This document shows positions 33,836 to 46,282 of a stretch of 64,000 nt of DNA, piece after piece; positions within the stretch are counted from its first letter, which is position 1, and each line of letters opens with the position of its first letter. The translations under genes were made by a program, and so were the position numbers. Source of the DNA: Henckelia pumila (Eukaryota; Streptophyta; Magnoliopsida; Lamiales; Gesneriaceae); assembly GCF_033568475.1 (NCBI RefSeq), contig NC_133121.1, forward strand, positions 129,612,375-129,676,374, written 5' to 3'. The notes under the pieces are model-generated. The model saw only the letters and a program-made list of their open reading frames with translations. It did not search any database and was not told where the DNA came from.

Positions 33836-36418
33836 TGTAAGACCCGAAAATATTAAATTATTAATTATGAAATTTGAGAATTAAATTCCATATTAAGGGC
33901 TAATATTTATTTGACAAGTTATGAAAATGATAGATTTAATTTCCGAGCCGAAAATATTTAATTTGAGAATTTACGGATTTTGAAAATTAAATTTCGAGAA
34001 TTCTTAAATTAAAAGAATAAATATTCGATTTGAATATTTATGGGATTTAAGATTAAATTCCATGTTTCGAAAATTAACAAAGATTAATTTTGAAGATACA
34101 ACCCGATCAGGGACTGATTTGAAAATATCGAAGTTGCAAGGGCTAAAGTGCAAATGGTCGGGATTATTTAATTAATCCGAATTTAATTTATTTTAATCCA
34201 AGTATATTTAATTTGGGAATATTTAGAGTTTCGATTTTAATTCTAATATTTTTAAATTATTTTGGACTGAAATTGAATTAAAAAGAAGGCCGAGGACTGA
34301 ATTGCAATTAATGAAGACTTGAGGTACTAAATTGCAAATATTCAATACATATCCGATTTCCTGAAACTTACTCAGCCTTGATACGTGTATGTCAATATCA
34401 GATTCAGAAATGAGAACAGAGGAGCTCGAACCCTCTTCCATTTCCTTTGCTTTTCGATTTTCAAACGTCGATAACTTTTGTTTCGCTCGTCCGATTTCAA
34501 TTTCGAAAGATGTTCTGGAATCCTTGCGACGAGGGCTTCGATTTGATGTAAGTATTTTGTTATCTTGGCATGTTTTGAAGAACTAAATTTTGCAGAGATC
34601 AGATTATGACTTGATGTTTGTGTTCTTGAATTCGTATGCCGTTATATATCGAAGCTGGATTGAAAATGAACTAAGGAATGAACTTGTTATGATGTCCAGC
34701 TTACATTTGATATATTTAGCTGCTGATATGATGAATTGAATGATGAATTCAGCTAATATAAGTGATACGAATGATTGAATTGATTAGAAATGAATTCGGT
34801 ACCGAGTCGGTTCCCGATTTTCAATCGCTACAACACCGGTTGATGTTTTAGGATCAGTTTTGATAACCAAAGATTGAATTGAGATGTGAGTGAAATGTTA
34901 GCGATGATATAGCATTTTTATTTCTCAGTTTCAGTCACGTTTGAAAGATGAACGATGCAAGACTCCAAGTTATATCGAATAAGAAAAAGTTGAAGTTTGA
35001 AATGATGTTGATTGAATCTATATTGATGAGTTTGATTAAATTCTGAAATGATTGAATAGAATGAGGTTTGATTTGCATGTTTTTGATGATATGTTTCAGA
35101 GTTTAATAGGAGACTATTGACTAAAGAACCTCAACTTGAAACCGAAGAAGAAGTGATCAAGATGGAAGCGAATGTGAGTGAAGATGATTGATGTTTGAAT
35201 GATCAGATTCTTGTAGGCGTTGTTGTTGTACTTCCTATTCAGATGTGGAACATCGTCAACTCGAGAATGAAAGGTATAATGAAGACATCGCGAGTCAGGG
35301 ACTTTGAAACTCAAGAACGACTATTCTTGAGTTATCCCGAACAAATCACATACTTGTTTAAGTACTTGTTCTTGAGGTAGAACTTATGTTATTGTCGATC
35401 CATCACAGGTAGTGGATCTTTATTGCTTTTGATATGATTGTATATTGAGTTGATTCTATGCCAAGGTTGCGGTTAACCTTATTTGCGAGTCGTTTACGAA
35501 CTCGTTAGATGAATATCCATGTCAAGATCGTTTACGAATCTTGATGGCAATGAAGTGATAAGAATCAATTCTTGAGATAAGTGCGCTATATAAATTGAAA
35601 TTTTGATTTGAAGTTGAGTCGATTTATGCGTTATTTTTACTCTATTCTTGAGTTGATATGAATTTATTTAACGCATTTATATGTCGATTATACTGAGAAT
35701 GATTTCTCACCGGAGTTTATCCGGCTGTTGCTTTGTTTTGTATGTGTGCATTGCAACAGGTGGGGGCAGGATCTTGGTTGAAAGAACATTGATAGCTCGG
35801 CAGAGAGATGTAGCAAGTGTGGACTCGGGTTAAGTTGAAGAATGGTAGTAAATAGCATTGAACTTGACATTGAAATCTTGTTTAGAAGCTCACTATTGAG
35901 AGTTAGTGTAGCTTGTTGATTTATGTCTTTTATGCTATTCATTGGATGTATTAAATTGTATGAGTTGATAATAGGAACTGGGTATATGAATGTAGGCATG
36001 TTCTCAGATTTTATAACATGCTTAGAATTGATTTGGATGATGATATATACCTTGTATTAAAGTTTTGACAGCAATAGATCAGCAAACAGAATTCTGCAAT
36101 TTTCTGAAGAAGATAGCTCGCTCGATCGGGTGATTATCACCGATCGAGCGAGGCTTGCTTTGTTGGGCAGAAAAAATGATTTTTCTTGCTCGCTCGATCG
36201 GCTGCTTTTGACCGATCGAGCGAGGCCAATATATGTACAGACCCGAGACTTTTGTTTTGATGCTCGCTCGATCGGATGATTTTAACCGATCGAGCGAGGC
36301 TCGGGATTTTAAAATTTTTTTTTTCTGCTCTTGATGTATTATTCTTTAATTATTTGATTAATTGTTTAATTAATCATTAGTTGCCCTAAAACAAGATTAG
36401 CAACCCGAGGTCCCCACA
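33836..36418 (+). repeat. 5' LTR of the LARD-like element
   Basis: 2583 bp, matching 40271-42863 throughout. It carries three tandem hairpins at 36116-36154, 36188-36226 and 36262-36300. Differences between the LTRs are scattered, mostly A/G, with more near the 5' end. Confidence 0.95.
36116..36300 (+). repeat. Three tandem perfect-stem hairpins in LTR1
   Basis: Each unit is GCTCGCTCGATCGG, an 11 base loop, then CCGATCGAGCGAGGC. Units start at 36116, 36188 and 36262, a period of about 73 bp. Loops differ (GTGATTATCA-, CTGCTTTTGA-, ATGATTTTAA-like) while the stems are unchanged. The array lies 120-300 bp before the LTR end. Confidence 0.95.
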
Positions 36419-39400
36419 ACAGGTGGTATCAGAGCGTAAGTTTCTTGGACTGAGATAGAAGCTGAGCGGGGTAGAGTGAGTTACATGCATTTATAGTATT
36501 GCATGATTATGCAATAGTTGATTCGATAATTTAATAAATTGCATGTACTCTGGATCTACTTTTTAAGTTGAATTGTTTAATTTACTGATTTGTAAATTTT
36601 CAAATTCTTATCGATGTTATTCTAAGAATTTCCCCGGGTGATGTAAGCACCCAAAATCGAAGAGAATATTGTTCTTTGGGTGATGTAAGCACCCCAGACT
36701 GACAGAGTTGTATGGCCAGACTGAACAGAATGGTATGGTCAGATTGAACAGAACAGAATATCAGCGAATGAATAGATGTATTGCAGGTAGAAGTTGTTCT
36801 GAAGAACTGATGTTCAGATATCTGGAAGATACCGATGAATGATATATCAGATTGATTTTCTACCAACTTCAAGACCTAGCAACTAGCTGATAGATTTTGA
36901 CGAAGAAGTTTTGACAAAATAGAGGTATATATGTTTGTTGGTAAGTTCTTAGAATAAAGTTTTAATTAACAAGTTCTTTGCCACAACAAATAAAAATGAG
37001 GAGAAAAAGAAGAATATACCAATCAGAAGAAGAGTACTTTGAATAGGAAAGCATGCATTGCTAGATTTCAAGCCTATTATGATTCTTTGAATTGTAAATG
37101 ATAATAATGAAGCTTGGGTTTTAGTTGTTTCATTATGGCTTGAATTGGAAGATTATGCCTGAATAAATGCTGATGGCTGAAACATGTTATGAAAGACATA
37201 GTCTTGGTTACTAGAACTGAAGTTGAATGATGAAGCAAAATGACTGAAATTGTAAAGATGCTACGGTGTGTGAGAAAAACACGTATTTAACTACAATTTC
37301 TATTCCAGAAGTATACAGAGAATCAGAATGAAATTGCACTTGAGAATGAAAGTACAGGTAAAAAATTTATGTTGTTTTAACCTGTTTAATTTTTGGTGCA
37401 ATAGATGATGATGCAATAATCGAATACAGATGAATAGAAGAATTGATGATAAGAAGCGATAAAATTAGATCAGTAAGAACATAAAATGCATATGAATAAG
37501 TTGATATGATATAGAATCTCGAATTAAGATTCTGTGATTTTGGTTTGATATATGATGTTTGATTACAGAAATATTCCGAAATTAGTATATTCGATGCATT
37601 AGATATGTTCAAGATCTAAATCAGCAGTGATAAGTATGCCAATGAATAGAGATTACGGAGATGTTCCAGTAATATTTTTGACTTTAGATTAAGTTGCGAA
37701 CTAGAATTCAATAGTGAATTGATGAATTGATGAAATACCGACGTGATGAGAATATGAACTAAATAGTGATTTTGAGGTTTAGAAAATAGAGGATGATATG
37801 AAAATCAGTTACAGATGAGTCTTTTCTTTGATTATGCTGAATCGATTACATCAACTGGAGATATAATTCTTGAATGATTGAATATTGATTGGCTCTCATG
37901 GCACATTGCTTTCGTTTAGAGCCTGTGTTGATTCACTCATTCTGAGTTATGCGATGTAAGTGAGTTGTTTTCACTTTGCAGAGTTTGTTATCCAGATGAT
38001 TTGATTTTTGGATGACCTTGATTGAGGAATTTTCTCAATCTTGATTTATTCTTTTGATTTTGAGAATTCTTGATCCTTTGATGATATTTCAGCGTATTTT
38101 AAGATTGTTAGCTCGTAACTGATAGAAGAATTTGAATTTGATTCCTGAATTTTTGGGATTAGATGATATGAATTGTTTGTACTTAGAGATAGAAATGAGG
38201 AATGGACTAGACATCCGATGAATTGATTTTAGATTTCTGTGTATTCTGGTTTGACTATTCAGATGAATATGTGACCAATCAGAATGATTTTTGATTGGAA
38301 GCGATCCAAAACTGTTTATAAGATGAAAGAAACACAGAAAATAAACTGAAGCGATGAGAATTCAGTAAAGAATGCCAGATGAAGATATGAATTGAAGCCT
38401 CAGATCAGAATGAATGAATTCTATTATGATTGATTATCTGATTGTGCTTGATCTTTCCGAAAAGAAATATCAGATTATGAAGAAAATGCACAACAATGAA
38501 TTTGGGATTCATCCAATAATTGTTTTATCAGAAGATAAAGCAAATAAAAGTAACCGAATTAGTACGTTTTTGAAGTTAAACGTACAGAGAGTTTCTGATG
38601 AAGTTGAAAATCGTTGACCAGATGAGTTCGGTGACAGTTTAGAAATTCCAGAATTGGTATGAGATCATGAGTTGAAAGAATATTTTGTGAAACTACCAAG
38701 ATGAAACAGTTTATATAAAGTAAACAGGTGGTAGTCATGAACAAATTGATTGAAATTACTGGATACGATAATCTGTCTGTGTGATCAAATCACTGAATTG
38801 TGATTAGATTCGTTGCAAGACGAATAGTAAGCCAAGAAATAATGTTTCAGATTGAAACATTGAGTTTACTATTACTTTGTAATACAGATAATCCAAAGAA
38901 TTTGAATACTTTTTAAGGTAGAGGTACAACATGTTATCTTTGAATTGGAAGACTAATCAGAGAAGATGAATTGAATTTCGAGAATGAAATTTTATCTGTT
39001 ATGATACCGATTATCAACAGCTCTGAATACGTTGAAATCTGAGAATACAGCATATTATACTCTGATTACTAGATAGTTCGATAATCAGATTTGTAGAATA
39101 CACTATATAAGATGTGAATAACAACTATCTAACGATAGAGATATGATGAATTATAGGAATGATTAAAATCTATTGTCAGAATTAAGACTTTAGATTTATT
39201 CGACAAATGTGGCATTGATTGATTGATTGATGTTCTGAGAGTTGGTTATATGTGATTACATTATACCATTTGTCGATTGATGGCTTATTTGAGTTGATTT
39301 TCCGGATATTGAGACTATTCTAAGAACTTTGATACCTGATTCGGTAATACTTGTCTTGATGTGTTGCCACTTGATAATTATAATTCCTGTAACTGCTAAT

Positions 39401-40270
39401 GAATCGATTTTGAGATAAGGTCATGATGATATGATGAAGGAAATTATATTTCTTTGTGTTGGAATGATACTACTAAAATATATGATATCAGATCAGACAT
39501 GATTTGTTAACAGCAGATCAGATTTGATTTGAGGAACACAAGGATGATGAATATGAATCTGTATGGAATGAAAGCAAAGAAGATGAATCAGAATTAGTAA
39601 TTGAATGATAGATATAACAATTGAAGCTGAAATTGATTAGTTAAGTAGAAAAGTTATTCTTGAAACATCATTCAATTTCGAATAGAGAAAGAGCAGAGTT
39701 AATTTACAGATTCAGAATATGAAGTTGAATACTAATCTTGAAGCGATGAACTGAATAGCAGTGTAGACTTGATTTATGTTCTATACTCTGTATAGAATGA
39801 TAGAGAAAGAATCAAGTCATCACAAAGGATGAATTTCACTGAATGAACTGTCAGACATAATTGATGATTTCATTGACCGAATGTATTCTTTTCCTGTTTG
39901 ATAAGTTCAGTATCTAAGTAAAAGAAGTATCAATAGATTCTTCTTATGTACTTTATTCAGATGAGATAGATATTGACGAGATTCTAAGTTAAGTCGATTA
40001 TTCGACAAATCCTTGATTGAAGGAAGAAACGGCTCAGAATAAATTCTTTTCAATGACTTAAAGTACAACTGAATAGATACCGAATACAAGAGAATAGAAG
40101 CAGATTCGAAGTAATAATCTGACATGAGATTGAAAGATGAAGTGAGATACGAAATGCAGAGTTGGATGATTGAAGTGAGAATCACTTCAGATAATCATTC
40201 AGTCAATTATATTTGATATTCCGGATGAATACGATTTCGAGGACGAAATCATTTCTTAGAGGGGAGGAAT
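36419..40270 (+). other. Interior of the LARD-like element, non-coding
   Basis: Primer-binding site at 36424, then about 3.8 kb of A/G/T-rich, visibly C-poor plus-strand sequence dense in GAAT, TTGA and GATGA words and frequent stops in all frames. No zinc knuckle, protease, RT or integrase text was found. Polypurine tract at the end. Confidence 0.8.
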
Positions 40271-42863
40271 TGTAAGGCCCGAAAATATTAAATTATTAAT
40301 TATGGAATTTGAGAATTAAATTCCATATTAAGGGCTAATATTGATTTGAGAAGTTATGGAAATGATAGATTTAATTTCCGAGCCGAAAATATTTAATTTG
40401 AGAATTTACGGATTTTGAGAATTAAATTCCGAGAATTCTTAAATTAAAAGAATAAATATTCGATTTGAATATTTATGGAATTTAAGATTAAATTCCATGT
40501 TTCGGGAATTAACGAAGATTAATTTTGAAGATACAACCCGATCAGGGACTGATTTGAAAATATCGAAGTTGCAAGGGCTAAAGTGCAAACGGTCGAGATT
40601 ATTTAATTAATCCGAATTTAATTTATTTTAATCCAAGTATATTTAATTTGGGAATATTTAGAGTTTCGATTTTAATTCTAATATTCTTAAATTATTTTGG
40701 ACTGAAATTGAATTAAAAAGAAGGCCGAGGATTGAATTGCAATTAATGAAGACTTGAGGGACTAAATTGCAAATATTCAATACATATCCGATTTTCTGAA
40801 GCTTACTCAGCCTTGATACGTGTATGTCAATATCAGATTCAGAAATGAGAACAGAGGAGCTCGAACCCTCTTCCATTTCCTTTTCGATTTTCAAACGTCG
40901 ATAACTTTTGTTTCGCTCGTCCGATTTCAATTCCGAAATATGTTCTGGAATCTTTGCGACAAGGGCTTCAATTTGATGTAAGTGTTTTGTTATCTTGGCA
41001 TGTTTTGAAGAACGAAATTTGGCAGAGATCAGATTATGACTTGATGTTTGTGTTCTTGAATTCGTATGCCGTTATATATCGAAGCTGGATTGAAAATGAA
41101 CTAAGGAATGAACTTGTTATGATGTCCAGCTTACATTTGATATATTTAGCTGCTGATATGATGAATTGAATGATGAATTCAGCTAATATAAGTGATACGA
41201 ATGATTGAATTGATTAGAAATGAATTCGGTACCGAGTCGGTTCCCGATTTTCAATCGCTACAACACCGGTTGATGTTTTAGGATCAGTTTTGATAACCAA
41301 AGATTGAATTGAGATGTGAGTGAAATGTTAGCGATGATATAGCATTTTTATTTCTCAGTTTCAGTCACGTTTGAAAGATGAACGATGCAAGACTCCAAGT
41401 TATATCGAATAAGAAAAAGTTGAAGTTTGAAATGATGTTGATTGAATCTATATTGATGAGTTTGATTCAATTCTGAAATGATTGAATAGAATGAGGTTTG
41501 ATTTGCATGTTTTTGATGATATGTTTCAGAGTTTAATAGGAAACTATTGACTAAAGAACCTCAACTTGAAACTGAAGAAGAAGTGATCAAGATGGAAGCG
41601 AATGTGAGTGAAGATGATTGATGTTTGAATGATCAGATTCTTGTAGGCGTTGTTGTTGTACTTCCTATTCAGATGTGGAACATCGTCAACTCGAGAATGA
41701 AAGGTATAATGACGACATCGCGAGTCAGGGACTTTGAAACTCAAGAACGACTATTCTTGAGTTATCCCGAACAAATCACATACTTGTTTAAGTACTTGTT
41801 CTTGAGGTAGAACTTATGTTATTGTCGATCCATCACAGGTAGTGGATCTTTATTGCTTTTGATATGGTTGTATATTGAGTTAATTCTATGCCAAGATTGC
41901 GGTTAACCTTATTTCCGAGTCGTTTACGAACTCGTTAGATGGATATCCATGTCAAGATCGTTTACGAATCTTGATGGCAATGAAGTGATAAGAATCAATT
42001 CTTGAGATAAGCGCGCTATATAAATTGAAATTTTGATTTGAAGTTGAGTCGATTTATGCGTTATTTTTACTTTATTCTTGAGTTGATATGTTTAGAGTTG
42101 ATATGAATTTATTTAACGCATTTATATGTCGATTATACTGAGAATGATTTCTCACCGGAGTTTATCCGGCTGTTGTTTTGTTTTGTATGTGTGCATTGCA
42201 ACAGGTGGGGGCAGGAGCTTGGTTGAGAGAACATTGATAGCTCGGAAGAGATATGTAGTAAGTGTGAACTCGGGTTAAGTTGAAGAATGGTAGTAAATAG
42301 CATTGAACTTGACATTGAAATCTTGTTTAGAAGCTCACTATTGCGAGTTAGTGTAGCTTGTTGATTTATGTCTTTTATGCTATTCATTGGATGTATTAAA
42401 TTGTATGGGTTGATAATAGGAATTGGGTATATGAATGTAGGCATGTTCTCAGATTTTATAACATGCTTAGAATTGATTTGGATGATGATATATACCTTGT
42501 ATTAAAGTTTTGACAGCAATAGATCAGCAAACAGAATTCTGCAATTTTCTGAAGAAGATAGCTCGCTCGATCGAGTGATTATCACCGATCGAGCGAGGCT
42601 TGCTTTGTTGGGCAGAAAAGATGATTTTTCTTGCTCGCTCGATCGGCTGCTTTTGACCGATCGAGCGAGGCCAATATATGTACAGACCCGAGACTTTTGT
42701 TTTGATGCTCGCTCGATCGGATGATTTTAACCGATCGAGCGAGGCTCGGGATTTTAAATTTTTTTTTTTCTGCTCTTGATGTATTATTCTTTAATTGTTT
42801 GATTAATTGTTTAATTAATCATTAGTTGCCCTAAAACGAGATTAGCAACCCGAGGTTCCCACA
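40271..42863 (+). repeat. 3' LTR of the LARD-like element
   Basis: 2593 bp. The hairpin triplet recurs at 42561-42599, 42633-42671 and 42707-42745. The first copy differs from LTR1 by one stem base (GATCGAG for GATCGGG). Ends with CCCACA before the CTAGC duplication. Confidence 0.95.
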
Positions 42864-43960
42864 CTAGCTAAGCTAGTCAGATTCCAAATGCAAAATATAC
42901 TGAATGAATAACTTCCCTTCCAACTCCTCACGATATAACCCTTCCCTAATTAATCCCTAGCCCCAACCCATTGGAGCCCATTACAATTTCATCCTCTAAA
43001 TTATTTAAGCCCAATATATTTAGTTTCCTAACAATACCGTTCTCTTCAAAATCAGTCTTGTCCTCAAGACTGAATCTTGAACGGTGCTGGTCTTTGGTGT
43101 CAGCTTCCACAACAGCCTCAATCCCTGATCATGGAGCATATAATCCAGCAACAAAGTCAGTCCTTTCCTCATTGAGGAGTCCCAATGTCAATGTCCATGC
43201 AATCAAACAAGTAAAACTTTCCTCACTGCAAATTACCACTGCTCCCTCAGCACTTCGAATATTGATCACGTCAGGTCCTGAATGAAATAGAAACTTCAAA
43301 ATTCTTGATTCCAAACTTTGGTAGACTCCCGCCTTGTTTTACCCAAACAACTGAAGATGTGCACTTAGCGGTGCATAGAACGCAGAATATGTATAGCCCA
43401 AACATTACTCATTATCTTCCCATATTGGCACATCGCTAGTAATTGCTTCTACGGAACCATGATTGAGATCATCACCGCTAATATTTGCAACTGGGCCAGG
43501 AGTCCCTCCTCGCCACCCATATTTTAAACTTGAGCCCACTATAATAATATCCCAGAGATCAAACCATGAATTCCCTATCTGTGTATTATCAACAACTCAA
43601 GGTGACAAATGTGGTGTCTTACCATGGTCATATGAACTGCGAGTTCCAGTGCCCCATGGCCAACGACCGATCTTCTTTTAGGGATAAAAGGTAATGAGCA
43701 CCCATAATCCCTGGTGAATTGCGTCCCACTCTCGGTCTTTCCCCTTCCCCCTTTCGACGCTTGACTATTAGTTACACAGCTTCCATCTTTGTAATATATA
43801 TGCCATTTTTTTGGATATTAGGGCCCAACTTGTATTCTGACTAATGGGCTGGTCCAACATTCTCTGGAAGCTATTGTTATTGCTAACTTGTGCCCTAAAA
43901 ATTTACCCTCAATTACTTGCCTCCATTCAAGGCCAGCAACAATTGTCATTGGGCTTAGTG

Positions 43961-44515
43961 CTATTTTTTCTTCAGAGTTCCACTTCTAAGCCCATTGAGA
44001 TTGCAGCCCAAATCTGGTTCGTCATGTATGTGATGGAAAAACCCGCTGGCTCCAGGCTTTTTCCCCATCTCATAAAACCATGTTATGGTCTTAACACGTG
44101 TAATTGGACTGTGGCCTTTTTCTTCATTCCACTTTTCAACCTTGGGCTTAAAAATATAGCCCATTACTTGATCCATGTCGACAACGAACAAAAGCCCTAA
44201 ATGTGCATCGCAGCGCCTTACCGTCATCTCCTTCGCCTATCGATAACTGTATCTTTTTATTAACTCGAGTCTACCCCAATTCCTATCAAAGAGATTAAAC
44301 CAGAGGATCATCGAGCTCTCCGCGTACACATCCATAAATTTTAGGAAATAGATTATATGTTCCTTTATTACTTCCATTTTCTTCATGGGAGCTCTTGGCT
44401 TTTCTATCAATTTTGACTTCTCTTCGACTATGTGCCATTCCTCGCATGATAATTCACCCATGAAATCAACTCGCTCGAGACTATGGTGTTCAACGCTTCG
44501 CACGGCCAGATTCAA
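43961..44515 (-). pseudogene. ORF remnants of unknown identity inside the gypsy relic
   Basis: Two adjacent minus-strand open stretches (44515-44237 and 44227-43961), together about 180 codons, carry soluble, mixed charged text with Trp/Lys/Glu-rich segments but no motif I recognise. They lie downstream, in transcription sense, of the gag-like stretch at 45496-46004 and are separated from it by the hAT insertion. They could be the tail of an atypical gag or captured sequence. Confidence 0.35.
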
Positions 44516-44527
44516 CTCACCTACGGT

Positions 44528-45544
44528 CAGGGGCGTAGCCAGGAAATTTTTTTTTATCCTGGGCTATATGATACATTAAAAAATATATATATATAAATTA
44601 AATATTAAAATATGATAAAAGACTAATGTATAATCAAATAACACTTATCAAATATTTAATGGTAACTGCAAATATTACATAGTGACATGAACAAGATATA
44701 ACTACTGAAGTTGTGCCCAACGGTTTTTCATAGAATAAAATTCATCAATTATTGAATTAGTGTCAATCTTTGCAGTAATCTCTCTTTAAATTAGCATAAT
44801 TATAGAATCTGCCAAGAACTCTTCTTCCATATTATTCCAGAGAAGTTTTAAAAAGTTTCATAGACGCACAAGTAAAGAAAATACAAGAAAACTATTTTTT
44901 TTAAAAAAATAATGGCTTACAACTTAACCCGACCCCTAGCTAGCTATAATATTCTACTAAATACTTACACTAATATATAATTGAAGTGACGATAAAAAGA
45001 TATATATATATATATATATATATATATTCGAAATGGATCATAATTATACATATACGGTGTATATAAGATCAAACACAAGATTGCTCAATCGTTTTTTGAC
45101 CCTACGTCCATGAATAATAATAATCAAGTTTTAAAATTTTATAATGTCCGTTATTTTTAAATCAAATTTCCAATAGTCAAAATTATTACTACTTTCATAA
45201 TAATCTCTTATTTAAATAATAACTCTTCAATGTTTCCTATAAAATCCAAGCTATTCAAAAATCCAAAATATAATTTTACATAAAAAATGAAGAAATGATA
45301 GAGAAGTAGTCCAAATCGATTGAAAAAAAGAAAAAAGGAAAAAGGAAATGGAATTGAGAAAGGAAACAGAATTGAGAAGGCCGAAGTTTGTTGTATTTGC
45401 CTACTAATGAGCTGGACCAAATTAGGATTGGACAATAAAAATAATTTTGCCCAAACCATATTTAAAATATACACTATACTACTAATAATTTTTTTTTATC
45501 CTGGGCTGGAGCCCACCCCAGCCTTTGGGGTGGCTCCGCCCCTG
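44528..45544. mobile_element. hAT-like non-autonomous element (1017 bp)
   Basis: The left end CAGGGGCGTAGCC and right end GGCTCCGCCCCTG are inverted and imperfect. Both ends carry TTTTTTTTATCCTGGGCT just inside. Near-perfect 8 bp duplications CCTACGGT (44520-44527) and CCTACAGT (45545-45552) flank it. It includes a TA microsatellite at about 45000-45027. No transposase ORF. Target length and termini fit hAT. Confidence 0.85.
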
Positions 45545-46004
45545 CCTACAGTATAGCCTCCTTCACCAACGTGCACTGCATCCTTTTTTACGGTTTGTTC
45601 CGCATCCTCGTTACCCATTGAGACTTCCTCCTCCCCAAAAATCTGGTTAGTACGCTCCTTCATCTCTTCCACTTCGGTTGCCAGATCTTTGGAGTTGTCT
45701 ACCAGATTTTGCTTCCCTTCCTCATTTTCATTTTGTGCTTTCTGTGATTCTCGACTTTGTTTCACAGATCGAATTCCAACTGTCGCTGGAATGAATTGTT
45801 ATGCCCATGACTTCAATCCCAGCTGAGATTTGAGAGATTCGTTAAGTGCTTCCATCTTGTCTGCTATGCTTTTTGTAGTTTCTGCCATAATTTTCGATCT
45901 CTCCTTCATTTCTATCAATGCCTTCTCCATGACTGCCATTCTTTCTTCCTCGTTGGCTGTCAGACCGTCTTCTTCCTCCAACGAATCCGGCAGGTCGGAC
46001 CAAT
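45496..46004 (-). pseudogene. Coiled-coil gag-like N-terminal remnant of the gypsy relic
   Basis: Open text directly after the LTR in transcription sense, first running to about 45799 and then from 45765. It is rich in E, K, M and A in heptad-like order, suggesting a coiled coil. The final 15 or so codons before 45496 are translated from hAT sequence and are not part of the original. No zinc knuckle is seen. Position suggests gag. Confidence 0.4.
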
Positions 46005-46282
46005 TGTTATGATCTTGAATTCTCATATTTGAATATAAGAAACAAAACAAGTAAATGCATACAAATATGAATCCAAATAGAAGAAAATCCCAGAGTAAAG
46101 CCTCTGTAGCTCCCTAGCTAAGCTAGTCAGATTCCAATGCAAAATATACTGAATGAATAACTTCCCTTCCAACTACTCACGATATAACCCTTCCCTAATT
46201 AATCCCTAGGCCCAACCCATTGGAGCCCATTACAATTTCATCCTCTAAATTATTTAAGCCCAATCTATTTAGTTTCCTAACA

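Larger units (their letters stand above)
33836..42863 (+). mobile_element. Non-autonomous long-LTR retrotransposon (LARD-like)
   Basis: LTR1 is 33836-36418 (2583 bp) and LTR2 is 40271-42863 (2593 bp), nearly identical by eye. Both start TGTAAG(A/G)CCCG and end CCCACA. TSD CTAGC is at 33831-33835 and 42864-42868. A tRNA-Met primer-binding site TGGTATCAGAGC is at 36424-36435 and a polypurine tract AGAGGGGAGGAAT ends at 40270. The text just before it (TTTCGAGGACGAAAT) matches the 3' end common in Tekay/Del-type gypsy elements. The 3.85 kb interior has no ORF above about 100 codons and no recognisable domain, so movement would have depended on another element's proteins. It is inserted in the LTR of the relic at 33722-46282. 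Confidence 0.93.
33722..46282 (-). mobile_element. Ty3/gypsy-type relic with short LTRs, host of nested insertions
   Basis: LTRs of about 279 bp: 33722-33835 plus 42869-43033 (split by the element at 33836), and 46005-46282. Target duplication GAAAC is at 33717-33721 and 46283-46287. On the minus strand the LTR starts TGTTAGGAAAC and ends CATAACA; one copy has TG mutated to TT at 33722 (read on plus). The minus-strand text before the 43033 LTR (CTTGAGGACAAG ... GAAGAGAACGG) resembles the end of gypsy pol plus polypurine tract, giving the orientation. The interior is only about 3 kb including a 1 kb hAT passenger. No protease, RT or integrase is recognisable. It is probably an internally deleted or non-autonomous element. 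Confidence 0.85.

Noticed and set aside
36116-36300. Regular repeats resembling a CRISPR array
   Set aside because: Each unit is itself an inverted repeat, only three occur, no cas genes exist, and the array is inside an LTR of a plant retrotransposon.
36424-36435. tRNA-Met-like sequence as a tRNA gene
   Set aside because: Only the 12 base primer complement is present, next to an LTR end; no cloverleaf.
34223-42444. Pairs of similar 60-103 codon ORFs in both LTRs
   Set aside because: They occur because the LTRs are duplicated; text is low-complexity and on the strand opposite to the element.
43043-43314. Opposite-strand ORFs near 43.1 kb as a gene
   Set aside because: They sit at the 3' end of the gypsy relic interior, have no domain, and are short on both strands.
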